Below are positions 1 to 12,928 of a stretch of DNA of 64,000 bases, one piece after another. This DNA is from Serinus canaria (lineage: Eukaryota > Chordata > Aves > Passeriformes > Fringillidae): contig NC_066316.1 of assembly GCF_022539315.1 (NCBI RefSeq), forward strand, positions 100,062,179 to 100,126,178. The letters run 5' to 3'. The position numbers and the translations under genes are program-made. The notes under the pieces are model-generated. The model was not told the origin of the DNA. It worked only from the letters and a program-made list of their open reading frames with translations, and searched no databases. Position 1 is the first letter of the stretch. Every line of letters begins with the position of its first letter.

Positions 1-3000
1 GAATGAAACACAGAGCTGATGAAGCATTCTTCTTGTAGAAACCCACTCAGAAAAGTATCTCTTTTCCAATTCATATTCTAGTGTTAGAGGTGTTTTGGTG
101 CTCAGGAATTCCATGTTCTTAATCCTGAATACCTAACCCTGATTACATATTTTAAGAAATGTATGTGCTGATTTCCTACAAAAAATCTCCTGAAAATGCA
201 GAGAGACACTACATAGATATTGTTATAACTTCAGCTGTAATAAACAATATCTTTAAATCTTTATCCTGACATGATCTGATGTCTGTTTTTCTCTTGCCAG
301 ATCCAAATCCCAGAGAATTTTTCTTTAGCATCACAAAGAAGTTGGATTGGATAACTACAGATATTTCCTCTGTGGGTGACTGGATTTTTTTGTTTGTTTT
401 TTGATGGATATCAAATTTCCGATATGCTCCATCAAAATGAAATTACTTCTGCTGGAGAACCTTTAGAGGAACTCATCAGGATAAATTTAGAATTTTAAAG
501 TGTGAATGCCTGTATTTAACTTGCCATTTCTCTTTTCTCAATGGACAATGAAGACAAAGAAGCATTTCTGAGAGTGCCTATTTATTACATAAACACCTGA
601 TTATTTAAAATCTAAGGTAAACTACTAAGATATATTAGTTGAAAGAATTCCAGATGTGTTTCTCTATCTTCATGAGTAATAAAACTCTAGGATGACTAGC
701 TGAGATGTGGGAATTTATATGGTAAAGTTTAGTAGAACAATCCTACCCTATGGATAAAAATATATCATTTATAATGTCACAAAACAGTTGAGGCTTCCTC
801 TAAGAGTAAAGGGAAGTCAGCACCTCCTTAAGGTGCTTCATGTCAAAGCTCCCTGCCAGATTACAGCAGGAGAAAGGGCCAAACTGTCATCTGGAAGCCA
901 CCATTTACTGCCACTGCCTTGAGGGAATCTAGACAAAGAGCTGAACCATTTCAGTTTCAGGTGGCTTTTCAGGAAGATGAATCTCATCCATTCAAACTTT
1001 AGTGATACCTTTTCCATTTTTCTTAGTCACTGTCTATTGGAAATCCATTTACATGGTTCTTTAATAATGCTTCAAGTCTTCACACAAACTCTCATAAACA
1101 AACTTAAAGTGCAAAGTTTGAGTCTGGCTTTTCTACACCGCTGTCATTTTGTGTCCAAACAGACACAGAGCTTTCAAGTGTTGTTTCTATAAAATACTTC
1201 AAGATTTCTTGTGTCATTTTCCTACATTTGATGAATAATGAATGAAAATGTCTTCCAGTATTTCCAAAGCTAAAATTAATTTTACTGAGCTTTTCAAGTA
1301 TACGTTAAGTGGAAATTAGAGAATATAAACTATCCACTTCTGCATATTTGAATTTATATTTGTATTTTTTCATATTTAAAAAGTATCAAAGAATAAGACA
1401 AAAAAAAATGGCCAATTAGAATAAAATATTAAAAATGTAGTAGAACCTAATTGAAGAGATGAGTTAACCTCTAGAAAATGTTTCTTCATTATAAATATAA
1501 TTATGCTGGGCTTAGGGCACAATTGTTTTCTGTTTGTTGTGGTGTTTTTTGTTGTTAGTTTGTTTTTGGTTGGTTTTTTGTTTAATATATGCATAGTTTT
1601 ATATTAAAAGTCTAGAAATTGGCTGGTTTTACTTCAGAAGATAAAAAATTTAGCCTACTACTTTAGGTGATTTTGACCATTTTACAATAAATCAAAAAAT
1701 TTCTGCACTTAATGCAAATTGTATTATTCATGTTGAAATATTTTTCTCAAAAAAATATTGTATTCTGGTCATTTGTATAATTTAAAATTATAAACTTCTC
1801 TCCAGGTCTGTAATAACGGTGTTTATACATGTTTGCTATATGATACAGAACTATTACAGCAACATTAGAATAATGATTACAGAATAAATTATTCTTCCAG
1901 CTCCTTCATAGGTTTTAAAGGCAAACTTTCAGTCTTATCCAAAAACTGGTCAAACAAACATTGCTTTATTTTGACTGGTCAGACAAACATTCTGGGTTAC
2001 ATCTGGACAGATGTATAGAATCAGGAACACAGCTCTGAATGATGTGTTTGAAACCATGTGGTTTTGAGAAATATCCATGAAAAGAATCAAATCTAATTGT
2101 ATTTGCAGAATTAGAAGGATTTTGAAAAGCATTTTAGGCAATATAGAGCTACAGTATAAAGACCCAGCAAATATCCATTACAGGTTATATCATATAGCTT
2201 CATAACACAACATCTATCTCCTCACATTAAGATTTTGCATTGTAATAGTTAAAGCTTAGGGCAACAGATTTATGGAAAACTGTTGGAAAATGCATGTTGG
2301 AAAGGAGTATCACTCCTTTTCAGATGTCTTCTGAATCTCTTAACATTTTGCTATTTGTCCAAACTAAGCTTCATTCAGCACATAAGTGTTTATTTGATTC
2401 TCTGTTACAGATTGGCCAAGCTACTGAACTCTGCAATCAGATGAACTAGGAATAAATGGAATATACCTGCAACAGTAAATTGAACAAAATGATAAAGTGG
2501 CTTGCCCATACTGTAATTTTTTAAAGAGATCCCTGGCATGGGTTTGGGCAATGTGAATTAGAACTATACAAATATTTCCCAGGTCTAATTTGGGAATAAG
2601 TAAGGATGATTTGGCAGGGACCATTTCAGAAAAGTGATTTGGATGCACCACTTTGTTTTGGCTAGTAAAAGTAATGTGGAAGCTGACAAATCATGCCAGC
2701 TTGGCTGCACAAATCCTAACCTTGCTTCATTTACTAATGTATATGTCCTCTATGTGATTTGAGGAATTTGTGGATTGAATAATCTGAGACAACCCTAAGA
2801 AAGCCCAGCAAAGTGCTCCTGGGAGCAGGGAGAGAGGAAAGAATAGAAAGGCAGGAAGACAGAAGTGCGATGGGAATGAGAAAAGAGAGTGCAACATAAC
2901 TTCTCTGGCAAACATGGATTATTAAAATGGATCAGTTAATTATAAAACTTCAGCTCAGCACAGATTTTTAGTGAAAGATGGGGTTAGTTAATCTTGTAAT

Positions 3001-5364
3001 TTTATATTTAATTTCTGTAATATATACTTATTTAACAAAATGCATCCAGGAAAAGAAGATGGAAATGAAGATATAATTGTAGTCTAGAAAAAGCATTCAA
3101 GGAATAGGGATGTTTTTTTCAGTGGCTCTTATTTTCTAAAATAAAGGTAAGCAGTGGGGCTGAAAATTTTTCTGTAACAAAAAGTTGTCCCAACCATTTT
3201 ACTAAAATGTCTGCTCTGTGCTTCTACTCTTCAATCACCTGATGCACATATCAGTATCCCATTCCTAAGAATGTTTAGGATCCCTGTGCCTTCCTGGGAA
3301 ACTGAATTTGGACATGTATGAAAATCAGGCTGAGTATAGGGTAAGTCAGCATATATAGGATTAGTTTGGAAGACAGGAGGACAAATCTTGCTTGGGAAAA
3401 CATGTAAGTTTGCCCTGTTTTCTGAACCCAGGAGCAGTTTTTCTGTCCTGGGATGACCTAGGCTTGTTGCAATTGTCACCTGGAAAAATTGAAGGGCCAA
3501 CAAATTTCTGGTGCAGGAGGGAGACAGAGCAGCGTACAGACAATCTCCCTCCTCCCATGCAGGAGTGTTGCAATTCAGGACCAAGATAAGGGAAGGCAGA
3601 GGAAGTTTGAGGCCTAGAAAATATCAATGCTCTGAGGATTTAGGATCCACATTGCAAAATCAGTTATGGGTATGCTGACAGTGGGCTCATGTACAAAGGA
3701 TGCTCAGCTTGGGGAGCCACAGACTTTCTCTGGCTGTGTTGCCCATTACTACACAAATGGTGAATTCCTGCACCTGGCTAATCAGACACAGCTCTTGCAA
3801 TCCTGAAATACTTGATCTTGTAATTTTTTCCTATTCTTAAAAGAATAATGAGGCTGCCTCTGACACCCAGTATCTTTTTATTTTCTCATAGTTTGCCCTT
3901 CAGACTAGTTTAATCAAATGGGAAGAATGTTTCGTTCTGCGCCTTTGTAACCAGGCCTTTCAAGCTGACAGTGTGAAAACATGAAAAAAGACCTTCTATC
4001 ACCCTGGATAACTTACACCCTACACTCAAACAATTTGAAAGTTAGTGACTTAATTCAAAATAAATTTTGAAAAATAGATTTCAGTTTGCAGAAATGATGT
4101 AATACAAATCTAGAAATAACTAAACTCACTCAGTAACCACTAAACCAGTGAATTTTATTGCAGCTGTGAGAGTTGCCCTCATTAAAGAGAAAGGACTATA
4201 TAGTTTGAGCATTTCCAAACTGTGAAGAAAACCCATTTTGAAAGAGGGGCAATCAGGAAAAGTTCAAACAATTTTCAGTATCATAGAAAAATGTATTTAA
4301 TGCATTGTTTAAGTACTAGCTAAGCAACAATCCTTTCCTAAGTTCTTGACTGAAACACATTAAATGGTAGGAATGGCAATGCTTTAGAAAGACTCTGTCC
4401 AAAGTGAGGGAAAGACTTCAGTGAGGAACTTGCCACAGTCAAGTAGTATACTCCTCAATCTCATTTCTAGAGACTCATCTTTGAATTTTTCTATTGTCTT
4501 TCAGGTCCAGAACTCAAATTTATTTTCAAATGAGGGAGTGTTTCTATGAAAAAGAGCAAAAGAAGTGTCTGCTACAGAGTGCAATGACTAAAAGTTTGGA
4601 ATGCTTTTTAAATTTTTTGTCTCAAATTTCTGAAAAAAAAATCATATTCTCTACCTGGAGGATGAGATTCATTACAATAATTTCAGGAAACTGCAAGTCA
4701 GAAGATTGGTCTAGGTAATCTCTTTAAATCTAATAGAGGCATAAAGCTGGGGAACTATTTATCCTACTTCTCTTAAACAGCTGGTTGTAATAGAATTAAT
4801 TTTCTTTTCAAAGTGGCAGTTTATCTTTTGAGTATTTTCTTCTACTAAACCTCTACAGCTCTTGTGATTCTAATGCAGTCTTTTTTAACCTGATGGTATT
4901 AAAGAGTTTAGAATAATGGAAAGTATATTAATAAATCTGTAAAATAAATTTTTCCATTGTACACTTTAAAAAGGTATATTTCACATATATGTATGTATCA
5001 TTTAATTGTAAAATAAATTTTATGCTATCCTTGGCATTCACTTAGCTGGCCTTGTATACACAAATTGGTTTGGGGATTGCCTATATAAATATTTATTTAG
5101 AAGAAAAGTTTACCACATATTTGTGTAGTTCTCACAATTTAATTGATAACTAATCTTGTTTTAGTAAGAAGAACAATATACCAATAACATATTTTCCCTT
5201 TCTATGAGTATAAGCATTTGCCACTGAATCAAATTGGGAGGGAGGGAAAGTTATAGAGTATAAAAACATGGTAAATTTCATCAGAAATCAAATAAACCAA
5301 ATTAATTCATTGGCAATACAATATTAACCTTACAATTGTCTTGTTTAATGTAAAGAACCTCAAG
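1..5364. other. AT-rich unique sequence, no gene seen
   Basis: I recognise no gene or repeat here. Stops are frequent in all frames, and the longest ORF (117 codons, minus strand, 3231-3584) sits in a slightly GC-richer patch and is of a length expected by chance. A strong-looking splice acceptor at 299-300 opens a 33-codon frame, described as a weak candidate exon in the findings. Otherwise the stretch is A/T-rich with short homopolymers. Confidence 0.6.
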
Positions 5365-5396
5365 AAATCACATAAAATAAAAAGTTTATGTGATTT
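5365..5396. repeat. Short perfect hairpin, 12-bp arms
   Basis: AAATCACATAAA at 5365-5376 is the exact reverse complement of 5385-5396, with an 8-base loop. It is AT-rich and has no T-run or gene next to it, so I give it no regulatory role. Hairpins of this size are expected by chance in AT-rich DNA of this length. Confidence 0.7.
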
Positions 5397-8300
5397 ATAG
5401 AAAGAAAATGGAATGCAGACTCTATGCCTTTATCTCTTCAACAAGTAATTACAAGGAACATATTTTTTATTATTAGGTTATTTCAATGGCATTTCTAAAC
5501 CATACAGTGCAGAAAACAATCTTTCCATGGTTAAAAAAAAAACAACAAAAAACTTAAAGTTAAGAAACTGAATCATAGAACAGCTGAATATCCATTCTAG
5601 GACACGACTTTTGATTCAAAGTGCAATTCAGTTGTCCAATCAAAAGTATAAAGTTCCATTTGAAATGCCCTCCAGTGAGGCTCCTTCATTCCATGGGTGT
5701 TGAGTTGTATCTGCCAGTCCAATGTAGACTCACGAGTGCTTTGCACAGATAGAGATGATTGCATATCAACATTTCCATTTGGTTGCTTTTATATTGAACC
5801 AAATCTTACCACAGACACTTAAAGTGTGTTGAGAAATCTTCACTCTCCTGTATTTGTCCTTCCTTCTTTGTTCCCCTCAGTCCTGAAGCATGAAATTGTC
5901 TGGCCCAATCTAGATGAAACATCTGAGCTATCAGAATGTAATTAACTCTAAAGTCTAGAGGGATCAATGTCTTGCTTTCTAACGAGAGTACATAAGGACA
6001 CTGAATAAAAGGAAATCTTTCAACTTTGTTTAAATAGGCCTAATTTCAGCAATCTATCATTTGCATTTCATCTAAATGTTCCTCTAAATGTTTTTGTCAA
6101 AATAAAGCTGGTTGTTTATTTTTTCTTAGAGAAGTTGTCAAGACTCACTATGCTTAATAGTATATAAAATTGACTTATGCTTACTTTTTTTTTTAAATTG
6201 GATATGACCTGTAACATATTTTAAAGATATAGCTTAAATATTTGGGGTAAATTTCTAGACCTCCATTTGATTTTAATGCAAATGTAGTGTCCATCTGAAG
6301 GTAGCTTAATTCAATTTCATCTCCTGAAATTTTAAAAATATGTCTAATTTGAATCATATCTTTAAATTTCTCATTTTTAAAATAGTATTTATGCATATTG
6401 TGTTCTCTTGGATGTAATTTCAAAGTGTAATTTCTACTGAAGGCAGAAGTGTAATCTCCTAATGTCTTCCTGCTTCCAAGTTTATATTCTTTTGTGTGAG
6501 CCTTTTCATTGAAAAAAAATGTATGCAGATGACTAATTTTATTGGTTTGGTATGAATAATTTGAGGCTTAAGGTCTTAGTCTAAATTGCAGGTGCAGGTT
6601 CAAAGAAGTAAGTGATTGGAATAGATCTGAAGCCTCAACTGGAAACTATTGAATAAATATGAATTCTAAATTGTACCAAGAATTCAGGGTGGGAGAACAT
6701 GCAGAGCATGGGTGAATTGCCTCCTTGCTCTGCTGATGCTTCTGTATTACTATGGGAAGGCCTCTGAAGCTCACTGCTGCATTCATTTAAATGAAGAAAG
6801 GGAGTTTAAAGATCCATGTCCTGTAAACTGTCTATGAAAAATATGGTGTCTCAAATATGATGCATGTATTTATTAAGTTGGACTTCATGTTCCACTCAAG
6901 AATAGTTTCATGATTCATTCAAAGCATATCTGATGTCATAATTTTTTACCTAAAAATAGAAGATATCTGTTCTCCATCTACTCACCCATCTAATTATATA
7001 TACATATATAAAATGTTTATACATTTATGTATGTATCTCAGTTTAACAGTCTTCCTATGCTCACCCTCAGAAGAATCTGTAAACGTAATTCTGATTCTGA
7101 ATGCCTTGTATATTGTTTATAAAACAAATTCTGTCCTTTTTCCTGTCAGTCTGACAATTTTTTTCCACTATGTATTAATATTTCAAGTTGCCCTGGTGAT
7201 CTATCAGAATTAAATTCACTTCATTTCTCCAGTGTAATTGTCACAGCAGAAATTGAAGATATTGTGCATATTTTCTAAAAGTTTAGTACAGCACATATAC
7301 AGTCTCTAAAATATTTGTGAAAATTTGAATTTGTCTCTTTAGTTGTTTTATTTGTAAATTTTTGTCATCCTACTCTACACATAATCGCCTTAGGCTCCCT
7401 TTAAAACCAATGAGGGAATAAAATCTGCCCAAAAGGTTTTTCATTTGACCTTGTTCAAATCCTTATTTCAGGAAGACATCAATCTTCCCATTCCCATTTT
7501 CCTTTAGCATTCAAAGGTTCACACATTTTTGCTGTGAATTACAATTCAATAAAAAAGTCCTTTAGGAAGTATTCCACAGGCACATTGAATTATGTGTTTA
7601 AGAATTACAAACACCTGTCTTATCAGAAAGATCATTAAACCAGTTTGCCTATTATGCTGCAGTTGGTGGAAAGAAATTACATATTTGCCCATTAAATTAA
7701 CATTCTTCATATTTTAGTATGTTTGCACTAAAACAGCCAATATTATTGAATAGAATAATGTATGCTCATTTCTATGCTAAGCAAGAGGAACTATGCAGCT
7801 CTTTCATGACTATTCTACTGGTCTTTAGGCTGCCAGTTGAATTACTGTATGTTCCTTCTTATAGATCTCATCTATTCCAGTTTTTCCCCTTTTTTTGTGG
7901 TCGTTCATGAAGAAATTATGTCTTATGTGCACATTCTAGTGTATATTGTATGTATACCACAATCCCTTTACACACTTACACGTTCTGTATATTTTTGAAA
8001 TGCTGGTAGTACACAAACTTGTACATCAGCAGGAGCTACTGCAGAGACAAGCAGCAAGGAAAAAGCAGTTTCTGCCTCCCATTGCTGCTTCTCTGAGCCA
8101 TTCATCCCTCGAGAAATTTTATAAGTGCTCCATTTAGAAGTGGATGCCCCTGAGTCCCTGCTGTAAGATATAGTGCACAAAACTTCAAACAAAGATCATA
8201 ATGATTTTTGTGTCTCTGTACAATACTATAATTTCTCATACATATTTTTTTTTTTTTAACAAGAAAACTTAAGGACAGAAAAAGTGCTTTTTGTAAGAGT

Positions 8301-9747
8301 AGTGCAGCAGAATTTTTTTACAAAACTTCTTTTTTATCTGGCATGAATTGCATCTTTAAACAAAAGTGTCACAATCACCAATCACCCTGAAACTTTATTA
8401 GAAATCTCTTGGTTTTCTCTCAGTTATACCCCTGAGGTTTATTTGAGCTTTGAAACTTTATCTGTTCACTGATACCTTTTTCAGAACATTCTGATTGTCA
8501 AAGGAGTACACAGATTTGACTTCATTTTGTTTATCATTTCTTTTATAAATGGCTTTTCTTTGTAGAATTTTATTAGTAAATCACCTCCAAGAGTGATGCA
8601 TAGACATAATGAAATTGAAACTCTCCGAGATTTTATCCATATAAAATCAAAACATTTATTTTTACACTAGGTTGTCTAATACTGATTAGCTCTGCTGATG
8701 AAATGCTGAAACATATTTATCTCTTGTTATCACATTGAAGAAAAGGAACCCTGTACATTTAAACACGAGCTAATTCATTTCCTCCTTCTCTCATTAATTA
8801 ATAGAAGTTTTACTACTACATGAGAAATCAAAGGAAATCTAAATTGAAAAAGAACATTGTTTGTCTACTTCCCACCCTTAAAAACAAAAAAGCAATAGGA
8901 TAAAAAATTCTCTTTGGAAACTTTATAAAAGAATTTTTTAAAGATAAATTTGTGACTACATGAATGATAGCTTTGGCAGACTATCTTCTGCAATGCATGC
9001 AATACTATACATTTATTAATTAATTCTTCATTTATTCCTTGATTTGAGCAATCCCAAAATTACAAAAGCACAGAAGTCTCTTTAAATACATCAGAAGCTA
9101 TGGATAAGAAAAAAATTATTGTGGGAAAAAAAAAGAAAAGAAAAAGCTTGAGCCTGACTTTCAAATAACAAAACAGAAGAAATAAGGATTTTCTCTGCAT
9201 TAGAAAGATTTTGTGTAGTCCAATCAAGACCAACAACCAGAAAAGTGTCAAGTCTTGTCTTTTTAAAGGGGATGGCTGCTTCCAGACTAACGTTAAACCA
9301 TTGAATCGAGGAGAGCCACTTGAACTGTCCAAGTGCCTGCCAGGGACCAGTCCCAATTTAATTGTCCAGCTGATGCAGTTCCAGTGCTTGGACACCTGCA
9401 CTGGCACTCTGCAGCTTCCTGATCTATGAGCTGCTGAAACACCTCTCTGTGCTTCCACAAGAGGAACAAGGCTTTGCATCTGCCAGAGAAATTCCTTTTC
9501 TAAATCCAACCTCCTAATCTCTTGTGGTGACTGTTTTCAGGTTGACAGGAGAGACTACGTGTGTATGTGAAAAATATATCCCAGAATATGGGATTCAGAG
9601 ATGCTATCATATAATATATGATTCAGTGTAAAATGATCACAATTATGCCTCTCCCAGCCATATTTATTTTTCTGCTCCCCCAAATGACCAGACAGGCTTA
9701 CTCATAGCTCAGGATTAGATGTGTATGTGGGTGTTGTGTCAGTTTTC
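5397..9747. other. AT-rich unique sequence, no gene seen
   Basis: I see no recognisable coding sequence, RNA gene or mobile element. A 149-codon minus-strand ORF at 9060-9509 overlaps an A/T homopolymer stretch and resembles no protein I know. Poly-T tracts occur near 6185 and 8246. A short fragment near 5568 (aatcatagaacagctga) resembles the reverse complement of a CR1 3' tail, but the similarity stops after about 25 bases. Confidence 0.55.
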
Positions 9748-9962
9748 TTTTTTTTTTTTTAATCTCTGTGTTACTAATATAAGCTTCTTAGATTCCTGGG
9801 CACCTGAAACAAACTTTTTTGTTTGTTTTGTTTTGGTTATGGGTTTTTGTTTTAGTTTCGGGGGATTTTTTTTTTTGTTTTTGAGGGGTTTTTTTTTTGT
9901 TTGTTTGGTTTTGGTTTTTTGTTTGGCTTTTTTTGGATTTTTTTGGAGTTTTTTTGCATTTC
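9748..9962. repeat. G/T-only low-complexity tract (TTTTG-like)
   Basis: The plus strand is almost free of A and C over roughly 150 bases (9815-9962): T runs of 4-12 separated by G, GG or GGGG, often as TTTG or TTTTG. A 13-base T run begins at 9748. The irregular units argue against a simple microsatellite. Plus-strand ORFs rich in F and G (9719-10117), and the lysine/glutamine-rich ORF opposite, are by-products of the composition. Confidence 0.8.
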
Positions 9963-10867
9963 ACACTGATCTTGTATTTATAAATTGTCCAGTTCTGACA
10001 CATGTACTCACTCTTTCAACCCAGATCCAGCTGTCTCTATCTCTACTACAAGGACAATTCTGTGCCACTAGTAGATGTCAAACAGCCACACACTGCAAGC
10101 CTGGTACAATATATTAAGGGAAATTGGTGCCAGTTGTGCTCTAACCCTGGGTTTGGAATTGCAGCAATTTGGATGCTGCCAGGTGAGCAATGGGGTTTGT
10201 TCTGTAGTAGTGCAACCAGACAGATTAGTCAATCCTTCCTATATATCCAAGCCTAGTTACAGCACCTTGAGGTAACTAATTTTAGGGGGTGAAATGAGGA
10301 ATAAATCATTTCTAAGTGGCAATGCTTAAATGTGGTGTATCACAGAATGTGAAAATGTAAATTTGAAACCCTGGAGGTAGATAATGACATGATGTTTGTA
10401 GTATGGGCCATTAAACTCATCTTAGAAATTCAGCTAGAGGTGACTCAGAGCAATTATTGTGCTGCATTTATTTCATCACTGTGATGGACAGACAAAACAC
10501 TTCATAACTCTGGTTTTATAGCTCTGTAGTAAAAGGAATTTTTCCTGTTGTAAATATGAACGTTGAGTAATAAAATTATTTGATCAAAAAATAAAATCAA
10601 ACTTTAAAATAAATTTTAAAATATAGCTTAAATTTTTTTTATAAAATAGATAATCTTATTTTGGTATATTTTTTCATGTTCTGTTTCCTAGAGTTCTCAT
10701 ATCAACTATTACAATGTTCCTGAAGTTTTTGGTGGCATTAATAGAGAAAAACTTTCAAAATCTCTTCGCTTTGCTTTGAGATGACCCATCTATACTGAAT
10801 TATGTAGTACAGTTCACTGTTTGAGCATCACACATAAGCTTTTAACACTGTCCTGCACAGACATCCA
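9963..10867. other. Unique sequence, no gene seen
   Basis: Mixed-composition DNA between the G/T tract and the next CR1. Overlapping ORFs of 66-84 codons at 10002-10275 match no family I recognise. No RNA gene or repeat is identified. Confidence 0.55.
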
Positions 10868-10962
10868 GAAAGACATGGAGGTGCTGGAGTGTGTTCAGAG
10901 AAGGGCAGCAAGGCTGGTGGCTGTTCTGGTGAGTCCTTTGAGAAGCAGCTGAGGGAGCTGTG
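10868..10962 (+). mobile_element. CR1 LINE fragment, 5' part, interrupted by an LTR
   Basis: The sequence follows the bird CR1 consensus around the end of ORF2, including gaggtgctggagtgtgt and agaagggcagcaaggctgg. It runs to ctgagggagctg and is then broken by the LTR that starts at 10963. The remainder resumes at 11659. About 40 bases of the expected 'aagggtctggagcac...' stretch are missing or scrambled before the break. This is a non-autonomous, 5'-truncated copy with no coding capacity. Confidence 0.88.
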
Positions 10963-11356
10963 TGTTGTGGTGTGTGTTCAGTTCCCAATTGAGTTATCTC
11001 CCCTGTTTTGTATTGTTCTCTCCTTTTGCGATGCTTCCCCCAGTTACACCCCTATACCCAGTTCGATGGTTCAGTCCTGGTTCCCCCTTTCCCTCGAATG
11101 GTGTCCTCCCTGTCTGGGCTCGCTGCCAAGCCCTTGTCTCCACCCCCGTTCCCCTGGCAACTGCCCCTTTCCCCTCCTCCAGAGCCCCGTTCATCTCCTG
11201 AAACCCCCCCATCCTTCCAGAAACTTCTCCCTTCCACAGGGGGTGATTGGGCAGGTGCCCCGAGCCCCTCCTTTGTTCGTGTATCACTTGTTGCCACCGG
11301 TGTCAGTTATGTTGATTCCCCTCCTCAGTTTTCCCCGATTGGTTCTTGTACAACCC

Positions 11357-11364
11357 TTTATATA
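11357..11364 (+). promoter_or_regulatory. Putative LTR TATA box
   Basis: TTTATATA lies 60 bases upstream of the ATTAAA signal in the solo LTR, the spacing expected for a retroviral promoter. Whether it still initiates transcription cannot be judged from sequence. Confidence 0.5.
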
Positions 11365-11423
11365 TTGCTTCTCCCCCTTTTGTCCTTGTCTTTTCCCTCC
11401 AGATTCTGTGGAAACAATGATAC

Positions 11424-11429
11424 ATTAAA
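11424..11429 (+). terminator. Putative LTR polyadenylation signal (ATTAAA)
   Basis: ATTAAA is the only consensus-like signal between the TATA-like box and the GC-rich U5-like end of the LTR. It fits the plus-strand orientation inferred for the element. Confidence 0.5.
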
Positions 11430-11658
11430 ATCACTGGACTACACCAAGCGTGTTAAGACCCTCTTTTCTCTCTGGCTTCTCCGCTTTGCCGCTCCTTTCG
11501 ATACTGTTGCTGCTTCTGCCGAGGCGCAGCCCGGACGTCCCTGACAGATCCGGGTAGTGCCCCCCCCCGCTGCTGGCTGCTCTGTGCTCCGAGCCAGCCA
11601 CGGCCGCCTCCCCCCCGCTCGGAGGGGAGTGAAGTGCATTCGACGCAGCAGCGCGGCA

Positions 11659-11809
11659 GCTGTGGGTGTTTAGCCTGGAGAAAAGGCAGTTCTGGGCTGA
11701 CCTTATTCTCTGCCATAAAGCCAAAAAGGCCATAGCCAAGTGGGGATCACCCTTGATCCTGATGATCTCGGAGGTCCTTTTAAGCCTAAATGATTCTGTG
11801 ATTCTGTGA
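11659..11809 (+). mobile_element. CR1 LINE fragment, 3' part after the LTR
   Basis: The CR1 resumes directly after the LTR with ggtgtttagcctggag, then jumps over several hundred bases of 3' UTR to gatgatctcggaggtcctt and the terminal repeat gattctgtgattctgtg. The octamer end marks the true CR1 3' terminus. The missing middle is an internal deletion of the CR1. The first six bases are the right-hand copy of the LTR target duplication. Confidence 0.88.
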
Positions 11810-12928
11810 CAAAAAAATTATGGAAGAGAAAAATGCATGTCTTTTCTTGAAGTGGTGTGTCCATTCTTTAGTTTCTTTAACTTGGGTTGTGTGTCTCAAA
11901 CACATGGGTTCTTGATTAAAGTTTGCAAAGTTTGAACTGACAGATGTGTTTTCATTTCTCTTAGAGGACACTGAGAACTATAAATGTCATTAAAGCTTTT
12001 TCTGTGACAAATCTTTTTGACACAAGCTTCAAAGCAATAGAAGATATGGACATAAACATCCTATGTATGATGTCTATAAAAAAAACCAGTAGCTTAATGA
12101 GAATTTTAAGATGATGACTTCTACACAGTGAATTAATTTTCTAGGATGCAATTTTTAAATTAAAGTTTCCCTGAAATGCTTAGCTATGCCCAAAACACTT
12201 TATAATGGCAGATCTGCTGTCCAGGAAGGGAGGAGTTACATAAAATTTTATGTAATTTTAGTAACTGGGAGAGCACTAGGCGATAATGACAGCACTTTAA
12301 ACCGGACATATTTTAAGAACATTCTACTTGCATTCTCATAAACAACCAGTGTCGGCCAAAGCTCAAATAATCCCCTCATTTTAAACTGAAATAAGATATA
12401 AAGGAAAAGTAAGATGATAAAGGAAAAGTAGAAAAAGAAAAAAAAATCTAATATTTCATTTTTAGTCAAAAAATTAATTTATAATCTGTAGGTTTGTTTG
12501 GGGAATTTTTTTCAAAACAGTACTCTGGAAATTAAAAACTTATGAGTTGTCATGTTGGTCTAGCTCAAATAAAACTTATTTTCATTTTATGCCTTTCTCA
12601 ATTTCAAAGTGGATTCAGAGGTTTCTAACAAACAGCTTGTTCTTGTATTTTCATAGACATAACAAATCCATGAAAAACAGTGCTCACCTGAAAACTCTTT
12701 GGTAGCCAGAAAAGTTTGGAAATTACAGAAGCTGGGCTATATTCTTTAACTACAAGAATCAGTTTGATGGAGTAATATTATTAAATATTGGAAAGCAAGG
12801 TTTACTAGTCTTATAAGAGTTTTAATGGAAACTGTTCAGGTGATGGAAGAAAAGTCAACAACTTAAAGGAATGGCATACTATTAGCATTTGCTAAGTACT
12901 CATAAAAATTTATATGAAGAAGTATTTG
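11810..12928. other. AT-rich unique sequence, no gene seen
   Basis: Nothing recognisable. ORFs do not exceed about 75 codons. The A-rich stretch near 12420-12470 produces a hydrophobic-looking minus-strand ORF that I treat as compositional. Confidence 0.6.

Larger units (their letters stand above)
10963..11658 (+). mobile_element. Solo LTR of an endogenous retrovirus, inside a CR1
   Basis: A 696-bp element begins TGTTGTGG and ends GCGGCA, the TG...CA ends of retroviral LTRs. It is flanked on both sides by GCTGTG (10957-10962 and 11659-11664), an exact 6-bp target duplication. It carries a TATA-like TTTATATA at 11357-11364 and an ATTAAA polyadenylation signal at 11424-11429, so it reads on the plus strand. 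The upstream U3 part is pyrimidine-rich; the last ~200 bases are strongly GC-rich with runs of C. No gag, pol or env sequence is present, so it is the product of LTR-LTR recombination. A 6-bp duplication is usual for class II (ERVK-like) elements; family assignment needs a library search. Confidence 0.87.

Noticed and set aside
3231..3584. 117-codon minus-strand ORF overlapped by ORFs in other frames
   Set aside because: A locally GC-richer patch has fewer stops in every frame. There are no splice or protein-family signals.
9060..9509. 149-codon minus-strand ORF
   Set aside because: Its length is compatible with chance in this amount of sequence, its C-terminal part runs through an A/T homopolymer region, and I recognise no motif.
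10889..11739. ORFs of 66-179 codons on both strands near 11 kb
   Set aside because: They lie within the stop-poor, C-rich solo LTR and its CR1 flanks and cross the insertion boundaries. They carry no recognisable domain.
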